From Pseudomonadota bacterium (lineage in GTDB: Bacteria > Pseudomonadota > Gammaproteobacteria > Steroidobacterales > Steroidobacteraceae): a DNA stretch of 64,000 nucleotides. Shown piece by piece: positions 18,754 to 26,028 of the stretch. Each line of letters begins with the position of its first letter. Positions within the stretch are counted from its first letter, which is position 1. The position numbers were made by a program, and so were the translations under genes. Below the pieces are notes generated by a model. The model was not told the DNA's origin. It made no database searches and saw nothing but the letters and a program-made list of their open reading frames with translations. The stretch lies in NCBI GenBank assembly GCA_023433705.1, contig JAEYUC010000053.1, positions 1 through 64,000 of the forward strand, read 5' to 3'.

Positions 18754-18878
18754 GTCGGGACATCGCAACACGCGGCGCCGATCGCCCCAACGGGCCGTTA
18801 CAAAATCACGACAATTCGCCGAACTCGCCGGCCGACCATCCGCATTAGAACGAATTCGAATGCAAGGGTGGGAGAACG

Positions 18879-19898
18879 ATGTTGGAGAGAACTCGCGCAA
18901 TCCTGTTGTGCGCCTCGATCGCGTTGATGACGGTCGTGGCGCATGCCGAGGAAGGGTTCGGCACCGTGAAATTCACGATCGAAGTGACCGGGACGCACAA
19001 TATTCCGTACGCCGATGGCGGATTCAGGAATACGAAGAAGACCCGCGTATTTCGTGGGCAAGCGCATCTGAGGTTCGTGGGAGCAGGTTTCTCCGCCCCG
19101 GTCGCGCGCGGCTACGACCGCGCGAGCTTCGAGCGGCAGAAAGACGCCTGCGAGCAGGCGAGTTCGGACGAAAACGACATCGCAGTGTGCCAGGATGAAG
19201 TCCAGAAGCGGCAGAACGCGGCAGAGCGCGCGGCCTTGCAAGGCAATGTGGCCGGTTCCGCGATGAACGCCGCACGCACCGATGTGTGGGCGAACGAGCG
19301 CTGCTTTGGAGAAATCGAGGTTGCGGACAAGGGGATCTATCGCCGACTCAATCCCCATGAGGGCGGAATGCGCGAGGTACCGACGTCGGTGACCGCAAAA
19401 CGTGTGGTCGAAGCGGATGCGGCCGGCGGTGATGGTTGTTCGTTCAGCCTCGTCTACAACCCGGCGAATCAGACGGTCGAGATCAATGTCGATCCGGGTC
19501 CGCTGAGAATGGAGGTGACGGAGACGACGAACATCTCCGCCGTGAAGACGCACATCAATCCTTTCTCATGGACGGCGCTGCGAAAGTTCGAGAAGGCGAA
19601 CATCAAGGTCAGCGGCACGCGCAATGGCCACTCCGGTTCCTGGAGCGAAAGTGGCGGCAATCCGGTGGAGCTGGCCGGTCAGGCACGCGGGGCGGGCGAA
19701 CTCGTCGAGACGAGTACGCGGATCACGTGGCACTTCACCGGTGAGCCCGTTACGCCGAAGCGACCGCCGCAGGCGGTTCCGCAAGACAACGATCCGCTGG
19801 GCGGCTGTCTCCAGGAGGAAAAGAAAGCGGGCCGGGAGCAGCCCGATCCGCTGAAGCTGATGGAGTGCGTCGAAAGGAAATCGAAAGAGAAGCGGTAG
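18879..19898 (+). CDS. Uncharacterised secreted protein
   Basis: Not recognised. 339 aa: signal peptide MLERTRAILLCASIALMTVV, cleavage near AHA-EE, then a beta-strand opening (GTVKFTIEVTGTHNIPYADGG), a charged helical stretch near 85-130 (EQASSDENDIAVCQDEVQ), a second beta region, and a hydrophilic Lys/Glu/Pro-rich C-terminus. Four scattered cysteines could form disulfides. Upstream a TAGAAC sequence near 18845 is a possible -10. The gene converges on the glucuronoyl esterase, separated by a perfect palindrome. Confidence 0.68.
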   Translation: MLERTRAILLCASIALMTVVAHAEEGFGTVKFTIEVTGTHNIPYADGGFRNTKKTRVFRGQAHLRFVGAGFSAPVARGYDRASFERQKDACEQASSDENDIAVCQDEVQKRQNAAERAALQGNVAGSAMNAARTDVWANERCFGEIEVADKGIYRRLNPHEGGMREVPTSVTAKRVVEADAAGGDGCSFSLVYNPANQTVEINVDPGPLRMEVTETTNISAVKTHINPFSWTALRKFEKANIKVSGTRNGHSGSWSESGGNPVELAGQARGAGELVETSTRITWHFTGEPVTPKRPPQAVPQDNDPLGGCLQEEKKAGREQPDPLKLMECVERKSKEKR

Positions 19899-19925
19899 CT
19901 GGATCCGGTTCTCTACCGGTAGAAA

Positions 19926-19961
19926 GCCCAGGTCAGGTCCGGGGAAGGACCTGACCTGGGC
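19926..19961. terminator. Perfect 15-bp hairpin between convergent genes
   Basis: GCCCAGGTCAGGTCC (19926-19940) and its exact complement (19947-19961) flank a GGGGAA loop. It lies between the stop codons of two convergent genes and has no T-run on either strand. It may serve as a bidirectional terminator or transcript-end stabiliser, or belong to the same class of intergenic palindromes as 28263-28367 and 48843-48928. Confidence 0.65.
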
Positions 19962-19996
19962 AACAGGCTCACGAGTGCGTGAGTTTCACCAGCTAA

Positions 19997-22021
19997 CTAT
20001 TGCTGCGACGGAGGAGGAGCTCCGACGTTGATCGGCTCGAGATTCAAGACGACCGTCGGACTCCAGTCACCGCCCGAACCACCACCGCCGAAATTGGCGA
20101 TGTGGAATCGCACCTGGATCGGATTTTCTGTGTCGGTGGAGATGAAGCCCGGACCCGCGCCATCGCCGGCGAAGCCGTCCTGGAGTCCCACGGCCGTGAA
20201 GTAGGCCCTGGTCGCCACGCCCTTCATTTCGGGGTTCTTGCAGCCAGGATTCTCCACGGAGCCCTGGTACACGAGGGGGCTCTTCTGAATGGGCGACGGG
20301 AACCATTCGTTGTTGTTGGCCGGAATCGTAAAGGTCTGGGCCGGGATCGGAACAGACAGCGTGTACGAAGTCTTGTCGCCACAAGAGATGTCGATCTCGA
20401 CCTTCGAGTTCGGCACCTGGATGGTCGCTTCCGGATGGTCGGTGGGCATGCTGATCGCAAACCCCGCCATGATGGGATCGCCGGTGCTGATCCTGCGAAC
20501 CTGGGTGTTCGTGATCAGGTCCACCGTTCCGCCCGTATTCCAGTTGTTCGGGAATTCTGGCTTGTTGCTTCCCCACCAGGCCGTCCACCGGCCGTAATCC
20601 ATCGTGTTGAAGAGATACGGATAGTTAGTCGGATGGCGGTTGCCGTCGCGGCCGATGTAGCGACCAGTGTTGCTCCCGAAGGGCAGGTAATAGGGAGGCG
20701 CAATCTGCTGCTGCACGTACGGGTTCGGCACGACCTTGATGTTGGTATCGACGTCGTGGCCCAGCAGGAACCGGTCGATGAAGGCTTGAACCTGGACCCG
20801 CTGGTCGTTCGGAATGGCGCAGTGGCCATGGTCGCCATCGATGACCCAACCGATGCGGTCGCCGATGCCGAACTCGTTGTACACACGCTCCGCTGCCCGT
20901 GCCGAGACATACCCGGCTCCGTTGCCCAGCCAGTAGAAGCCCGTGTTACCGGTGTGCAGGACCGCCCTGGGCGCGATCATGGCAAGCACCATGTGCTGGT
21001 CGAACGGCAGCTTGTAGACGTTGGAACCGCGGAACTGCGCCAACTGGCCACTGAACCAGCTGTAGTTCGTGTTGTTGATGTTTTCCACCGAACCGACGGT
21101 ATTGGTGGGCGGCAGGTGCGGCGGAGCCTGGGCTTCGACGTTCTGGTTGAACCGCCAGGACGGGACGCCACCGCCACCGTTTTCCTGGGCGATCGTCAGG
21201 GCGATGCGCTCGTCCATGGCTCCCGCGTAGAGCGCCTCTTTGCCGCCGAAGGAGCATCCAGTCACCGCCGAGCGGGCGGTGTTGAGCGGAAGCAACGTGC
21301 CGGGCTGGCTGGACAGCTGTTCAATGGCGTCGATGACGCGGCTCACGCCCCATGACCATGCGGCGTACTGCCCCGAGTTGCTGCCACCACGCCCGTGGTT
21401 GGGAGCCACGTTGCACGCCGATCCGGCGCACAGGTCGGGATACAGCGAATAGAACGCCGTCAATACCTGGTTGTTGTTGAACGAGATCTTCGCGACGTCG
21501 GTGAGAAGAGCGGCCGGGATGCTGCCGGTGCCGGTACCGGAGAAGCCGATGATGAAGGGGAAGGGACCGGATCCAGTTGCCGGGAAGGTAACCGTCGAGG
21601 TCTGCGTTGCCGTAACCCCATTCCTCGTGGTGTTGATCGTCAACGTTCCCTGCAGGGCATTGTTGGGATTCGGCACGAAGGTGGCGTTGATCGTGCAGTC
21701 GCTACAGTCCGGCTTCGGGCCGAGCATGTACTTCTGGACCGCGGCGAAGATCTCGTTACGCTGTCTTTCCCAATTGGCGAAGCTGGTGTTGCGCTTTCCG
21801 TCCTTTAAAGAGACGAATGGGTCCGGCAGGGGCCTGACGATGGGGAGCAGATCGAACGAGGGGAACGTCGGCGCCGGATAATGCGCGCCCGTGTTCTCCT
21901 TGTTGTAAACCAGGGGTAACGCGTCTTGCGCGACCGCTTGTGCCGAGACGATCGGGACGAGCGTCAGAGCCAGTGCTTTGGTTAGTTTTTTGAGACTGAA
22001 TCTATGTTGAGACCTGTTCAC
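19997..22021 (-). CDS. Secreted glucuronoyl methylesterase (CE15) with C-terminal extension
   Basis: Cleaves the ester bond between 4-O-methyl-glucuronic acid of glucuronoxylan and lignin alcohols. 674 aa; signal peptide to about residue 31 (SAQAVAQ). The nucleophile elbow GCSFGGKEAL has Ser257, the AQENGGGG segment carries Glu280, and the catalytic His is in DGDHGHC (His398 or His400), all in CE15 order. A C-terminal part from about residue 450 to 674 goes beyond the usual hydrolase fold; it is rich in beta strands and Trp/Pro (TAWWGSNKPEF) and could be an accessory carbohydrate-binding part. The start is GTG at 22021 with GAGGGAA about 6 nt upstream. Functionally it pairs with the xylanase at 8179. 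Confidence 0.92.
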   Translation of the reverse strand: MNRSQHRFSLKKLTKALALTLVPIVSAQAVAQDALPLVYNKENTGAHYPAPTFPSFDLLPIVRPLPDPFVSLKDGKRNTSFANWERQRNEIFAAVQKYMLGPKPDCSDCTINATFVPNPNNALQGTLTINTTRNGVTATQTSTVTFPATGSGPFPFIIGFSGTGTGSIPAALLTDVAKISFNNNQVLTAFYSLYPDLCAGSACNVAPNHGRGGSNSGQYAAWSWGVSRVIDAIEQLSSQPGTLLPLNTARSAVTGCSFGGKEALYAGAMDERIALTIAQENGGGGVPSWRFNQNVEAQAPPHLPPTNTVGSVENINNTNYSWFSGQLAQFRGSNVYKLPFDQHMVLAMIAPRAVLHTGNTGFYWLGNGAGYVSARAAERVYNEFGIGDRIGWVIDGDHGHCAIPNDQRVQVQAFIDRFLLGHDVDTNIKVVPNPYVQQQIAPPYYLPFGSNTGRYIGRDGNRHPTNYPYLFNTMDYGRWTAWWGSNKPEFPNNWNTGGTVDLITNTQVRRISTGDPIMAGFAISMPTDHPEATIQVPNSKVEIDISCGDKTSYTLSVPIPAQTFTIPANNNEWFPSPIQKSPLVYQGSVENPGCKNPEMKGVATRAYFTAVGLQDGFAGDGAGPGFISTDTENPIQVRFHIANFGGGGSGGDWSPTVVLNLEPINVGAPPPSQQ

Positions 22022-22332
22022 GGTAATTCCCTCGTTTGATGACTTGCGACAGGCTGGTCAACACCCGTGGTCATCGCGCGGTGTTGCAGCTGTCGTTTGT
22101 GGAGACGCGCGAACCAAGGAATACCGTGGTAATTGGTAAGGCCAAATGCAATCATGAGGCCTGTCCGGTTGCGGAAGTGGTCAGGCTGTTAGAGGAATCA
22201 ACGGACTCGGCGGTTTTTGGCGACTACGACTCAGTGCCCGCCGGGTAACAGCCTGTGAATATACGTATTGCGTTCATGCAGACCGTATGTCGAGGACGTC
22301 TCGAGGCCCGGATGGACGGACCCTCAGGGCGC
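22022..22332. other. Intergenic gap upstream of the esterase, with a separated inverted repeat
   Basis: 311 nt with no supported gene and visibly lower G+C than its surroundings. A perfect 10-bp inverted repeat CAGGCTGTTA / TAACAGCCTG lies at 22182-22191 and 22246-22255, 54 nt apart. A smaller palindrome TACCGTGGTA occurs at 22123-22132. A 70-codon open frame (22036-22248, plus strand) has no ribosome site and no recognisable features. Confidence 0.4.
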
Positions 22333-22890
22333 TCAGTCCGCGAGAACTTTCTCCAGGATGTCGGCCGCGGGTCGACCGAATCGCCGCGTCACGGCGCGTA
22401 GCAGATCCAGATCTATGGGGCCTTGCGCCCCCTTGTATGCCGAACGTGCGTCCAGGATGTCTTGAGGGCCACCCGCGAAACACTTCATCGCAATGAAGTC
22501 TTCGCGCCCGACGATTCGAAGGTTCACACCCATGAGCGGAACTTCGATAGTTCGAGCGAAGAGCTCAGGATCCATGCCGCGAAGTCCGCCTAATAACTCG
22601 ACTCGATTTTCGTGGGCGTCACGCAAGACGAGCATCGCCGGAATTGGGTCATCCGGATCACCGCGTCGCAGCTCGCTGCTAAAGCCGGCGCGTTCGAACA
22701 CCGCGCTCAGATTTGCCAGCTGCCGCATGGATGTAGAGAGGACGGCGTCGACGTCCATGGTGCCCCGGACCACGCCGTGTACCGAGAGCGCAAACGCGCC
22801 AATGACGGCATAGTCGACTTTCTCACGCAGCAGGATCTCGACGACGTCGAGGAACAGAAGCGCAGATTGCCCCGCGTGCCGGGTCCTCAC
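22333..22890 (-). CDS. Nucleotidyltransferase-fold protein, probable toxin of a two-gene module
   Basis: 185 aa with the minimal nucleotidyltransferase core: YAVIGAFALSVHG (Gly-rich helix turn) then GTMDVDAVLS, giving the paired Asp metal site, followed by RVELLGG. This layout fits the AbiEii / DUF6036-like group, whose members act as toxins or antiphage effectors by transferring nucleotides. The length is short compared with full AbiEii (about 300 aa). The start overlaps the stop of the HTH gene by 4 nt (22887-22890). It may instead be a housekeeping NTase-like protein; no target can be read from sequence. Confidence 0.8.
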   Translation of the reverse strand: MRTRHAGQSALLFLDVVEILLREKVDYAVIGAFALSVHGVVRGTMDVDAVLSTSMRQLANLSAVFERAGFSSELRRGDPDDPIPAMLVLRDAHENRVELLGGLRGMDPELFARTIEVPLMGVNLRIVGREDFIAMKCFAGGPQDILDARSAYKGAQGPIDLDLLRAVTRRFGRPAADILEKVLAD

Positions 22891-23360
22891 GGCTTCTGAA
22901 GTACTTTGCGCGCTCGCTGCGTCTCAGCGATACGACCCGCCTGATGCAGGGCGCCCATGAGTTGATTGTGTTCGAGAAACGCCTGAAGCCGCTCAGTGGG
23001 CGTGAGACGACTTGCGGATTGGTTCAGAGATTCCCGAGCTTCGTCGCCGAGCTTGGATGGAGAAGTGCGCGAGGAACGCGATGGTATAGCGGCGACGAAG
23101 GCGCCTGCTTCTTGCGGGACACGACCCGTCTGGAGAGTCATTGGCAAACCTGCACGCGCGGCAGTACGAATCAGCAACTCGAGCGAGAGGTCTGAAACTC
23201 GGCCGTTGAGGATCTTGCTCAGCGTTGGCTGAGGCAGACCGAGCCTTTTTGCAGCGACGACCTGGGTGACACCCAGGCGCCGCGTAAAGCGCGCGAGTTG
23301 CAAGGCGACATCGCTGCGCAATGCCTGCACGACCGCAATGTCAGGGGCGACGGTGTCCAT
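22887..23360 (-). CDS. XRE-family HTH regulator, probable antitoxin
   Basis: 157 aa. The N-terminal helix-turn-helix is complete: LGVTQVVAAKRLGLPQPTLSKILNG near residues 29-53, followed by LSLELLIRTAARAGL, the arrangement of DUF2384/XRE_N-type antitoxins. The C-terminal half is Ser/Arg-rich and then helical (TPTERLQAFLEHNQLMGALHQAGR), probably for binding the partner. It is first in the pair, as autoregulating antitoxins often are. Upstream on the minus strand lies a TATACT box (23379-23374), about 14 nt before the ATG, within an A/T-rich patch. Confidence 0.82.
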   Translation of the reverse strand: MDTVAPDIAVVQALRSDVALQLARFTRRLGVTQVVAAKRLGLPQPTLSKILNGRVSDLSLELLIRTAARAGLPMTLQTGRVPQEAGAFVAAIPSRSSRTSPSKLGDEARESLNQSASRLTPTERLQAFLEHNQLMGALHQAGRIAETQRARKVLQKP

Positions 23361-23654
23361 ATAGTGAATCTAGTATAACCATCCTTGATGCCAATTTCTA
23401 ACCAGTAATTCCAATGACTCGATGGAACTACCGGCCATAAAAATCGCAACGAATACGCGAGTGTCTTCGACTCGCCGGAATCCGAATTCCTCGTGCAGTC
23501 GGGAGATGATCAGCTTCATGCACTAGGACCTCGGGTTCTTCGACCACGAGAGCAATCGCTTCGAGTGCGCGGAGAGCCCGTTCGCTGCTAAGGTGTTACC
23601 CATGTCATCGGTATAAAACGTTACCGATGTGTCCAGAACGGACCCTGATTTGAA

Positions 23655-23731
23655 TGGTCGGGGTGAGAGGATTTGAACCTCCGACTCCTACGTCCCGAAC
23701 GTAGTGCTCTACCAGGCTGAGCTACACCCCG
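23655..23731 (-). tRNA. tRNA-Pro (CGG)
   Basis: 77 nt. Acceptor arm CGGGGTG / CACCCCG, D-arm GCTCAGCCTGGTAGAGC, anticodon stem CTACG-TTCGGGA-CGTAG giving anticodon CGG, T-arm with GGTTCAAATCC, and an encoded CCA end. An 8-bp inverted repeat CATCGGTA / TACCGATG (23606-23613 / 23622-23629) lies 25 nt past the 3' end and may help end transcription. tRNA genes are common integration sites, and the toxin-like pair lies just beyond this one. Confidence 0.95.
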
Positions 23732-23922
23732 AATTGACGAACCCGGTGCCTGCCGGTTCTGGGACCGGGCGGGTGGCAGCGGGGCGCGCAGTCTACTGAA
23801 GCGCTCCGCGCGGTTCAATTGAAACGACGTTATCTCGTTGAATTTCAGGGTTGAATTGCGGGCTCGCTGCGCCCTCGGGACAATGGGGCCGGCGCCCGGG
23901 AGGCAGGGTTCGGAGAAGGTTC

Positions 23923-24678
23923 ATGACCGCACGCACGTTCAAGTTCTTGACCGTGCTCGCATTGGCGAGCTGCGCGGGTCTGGCGCAGGCACAGCCTCCG
24001 AACGGTTCGAAGGCGTCGTGGGCTCGGGAGGGTCAGCCGCTCGCGCTGGAATGCACGGGAGGCTCGTCGGGCAGCTCCGCCGTCATTCGCAGGGATGTTT
24101 CGGTAATCCTCGAATGCCCCGCCGCAGACGTCCTGCGAGTCCTCTATAAGAAGAATGACGGCCCGAAACTTCAGCTGGACGTCCCATGGAAGGTACTCGA
24201 CGGAGGCGCATGGCAACCGCGCGAAGTCCTCTGGTCGCCCGATGGCCTCGCGTTCCTGGTGAACGGATCCGGCGGCGCCGACTCGCGCACCGACTTCCAG
24301 CTCTTCCGGGTCGACCAGGACAAGCTGGTTCGCCTCGCGATCTCGAATACCGCGCGGCACGACATGGTCGAGCGGCTCGCGCGCTGCTGGCCGTACATCC
24401 GCGAGATCGCCGGCCCCGAGCCGCGATTCAACACGTTCGCGGTGGGCTGGAAGGACGATACCCTCGATGTGGTCGCCGAGGTCCCGTGCGACTCGCACTA
24501 CGAAAACAGCATGTGCTCCGTGTACGGCTACGAAATGAACGCGCGCACGGGCGCCATCTCGCGGGTGCTGTCCGCCGCCGAGGTGAACAACACCTGGTAT
24601 CCCGACATGACCTGGAGCATGGCGGCGTCGGACCTGCCGAGTTGCGACCCGCGCACGGGCAAGGTGGTAGATAGATGA
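23923..24678 (+). CDS. Uncharacterised secreted protein upstream of DUF418 gene
   Basis: Not recognised. 251 aa; signal peptide FLTVLALASCAGLAQAQ, cleavage after AQA. The mature part looks like one or two beta-propeller-like blades (WSPDGLAFLVNGSGGADSRTDFQLFRVD) and has six cysteines, several likely paired (AEVPCDSHYENSMCSVYGYE). GGAGAAGG is 3-10 nt before the ATG. The stop overlaps the start of the membrane protein as ATGA, so the two are translated together. The role is unknown; a periplasmic partner of the membrane protein is a reasonable guess. Confidence 0.72.
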   Translation: MTARTFKFLTVLALASCAGLAQAQPPNGSKASWAREGQPLALECTGGSSGSSAVIRRDVSVILECPAADVLRVLYKKNDGPKLQLDVPWKVLDGGAWQPREVLWSPDGLAFLVNGSGGADSRTDFQLFRVDQDKLVRLAISNTARHDMVERLARCWPYIREIAGPEPRFNTFAVGWKDDTLDVVAEVPCDSHYENSMCSVYGYEMNARTGAISRVLSAAEVNNTWYPDMTWSMAASDLPSCDPRTGKVVDR

Positions 24679-25943
24679 CCGGCCCGGGCGCCGCTGCCGG
24701 GATCGCGGCGCCCGTCTCGCAGGCGGAACGCGTCGAGCTGCTGGACGTGTTGCGCGGCGTCGCGCTGTTCGGCGTGTTCCTCATGAACTTCACGGCGATC
24801 GCGGACGCGGGCGTGATGGCGACCGAGCAGCAGATGGCGGCGCTGCCGACGGCGCAGGTGGACTCCGTGCTCAGCGAGGTACTCGCGGCGCTCGTGATGG
24901 ACAAGGCGAACACGCTGTTCGCATTCCTGTTCGGGCTCGGTTTCTATCTGCAGATGCAGCGCCTCGAGGCGCGCGGTGTCGAATTCGAACCGCTGTTCAA
25001 ACGCCGCATGACCGTGCTGCTGGCGTTCGGCATCCTGCACTTCGTGTTCCTGTGGACCTGGGACATCCTGCATCTCTATGCGCTGGCGGGGTTCGTGCTG
25101 CTCGCGTTCCGTTCGATGAACAACCGCGACCTGCTCGGTATCGGCATCATCTGCGCCGTACTCGCGCGCACGGCGCAAAAGGCATTCGATGCGTTCGGCT
25201 CCGCAGCGACTCTGCCCGGCGCGCATGACGCTGAACTCGAGGCCGCGGTGCTGGAGCGACAGCAGCTCGCGCACTCGGGCGATTACTTCGGAATCCTCGG
25301 GAATTTTCTCGAGTGGGCAATGGTTCAGTACATCCTGAGTGGCGTGATCCTCGGATGGCTCGTCTACGCGCTCGGCCGGTTCTTCATCGGCGCGTGGGTG
25401 GGGCGGCACGGGTGGATAGTCCGGGCGCGCGAGTGCCTGCCGGGCTGGCGCCGCGTTCTGAAATGGACGCTGCCGGTGGGTCTGCTCATCGAAGGCATCG
25501 CGACAGGCGTGTGGTTGTCGCCTCTCTTGCCGGAGGGTCCGCGCCGCGAATTCATCGCGGAGGCGCTGCACCTCACCGCCGTGCCGGTGCTCGCGACCGG
25601 GTACGTCGCGGCGGTGGTCGTCGGGTTCCATTCGCCGCTTGGCCGGCGGCTGCTCACGCCGTTCGCCGCGGCCGGCCGCATGGCGCTGACTAACTACGTC
25701 AGCCAGAGCTTCATCATGGGATTCGTGTTGTTCGGGGTCGGGCCGGGCCTGGCCCTCGCGGGCCGGATCGGTACGACCGAGATCACGGGCATCGTGATCG
25801 CGTGTTTCGCGCTGCAGATCGTGCTCAGTCGGCTGTGGTTGTCGCGATTCCAGTACGGTCCGCTCGAGTGGCTGTGGCGCGCGCTGACCTACGGCAACCT
25901 GCCGCGGCTGCGCGCGAGATCCGCCGCGGAACCACAGCCCTGA
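24675..25943 (+). CDS. DUF418 (YeiB-like) polytopic membrane protein
   Basis: 422 aa with about ten hydrophobic helices. It opens with the family signature LLDVLRGVALFGVFLMN and carries DKANTLFAFLFGLGFYLQMQR near residue 75-95. The C-terminal DUF418 domain has GRMALTNYVSQSF near 335-347 and a FQYGPLEWLWRALTYG ending. The family is related to acyltransferase-3 / heparan acetyltransferase-like membrane proteins, but no activity is established. Co-translated with the secreted protein upstream. Confidence 0.9.
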   Translation: MTGPGAAAGIAAPVSQAERVELLDVLRGVALFGVFLMNFTAIADAGVMATEQQMAALPTAQVDSVLSEVLAALVMDKANTLFAFLFGLGFYLQMQRLEARGVEFEPLFKRRMTVLLAFGILHFVFLWTWDILHLYALAGFVLLAFRSMNNRDLLGIGIICAVLARTAQKAFDAFGSAATLPGAHDAELEAAVLERQQLAHSGDYFGILGNFLEWAMVQYILSGVILGWLVYALGRFFIGAWVGRHGWIVRARECLPGWRRVLKWTLPVGLLIEGIATGVWLSPLLPEGPRREFIAEALHLTAVPVLATGYVAAVVVGFHSPLGRRLLTPFAAAGRMALTNYVSQSFIMGFVLFGVGPGLALAGRIGTTEITGIVIACFALQIVLSRLWLSRFQYGPLEWLWRALTYGNLPRLRARSAAEPQP

Positions 25944-26028
25944 TCGGCGACCGCATCGCCCGGTCTGATTAGCGGCCGAGGCCGCCGCAATTCATACTCT
26001 CCGCAACTGGCTGGCGGAGTTCCGCGTC

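Noticed and set aside
22036..22248. A 70-codon plus-strand frame in the gap upstream of CE15
   Set aside because: No ribosome site, no recognisable feature, overlaps an inverted repeat.
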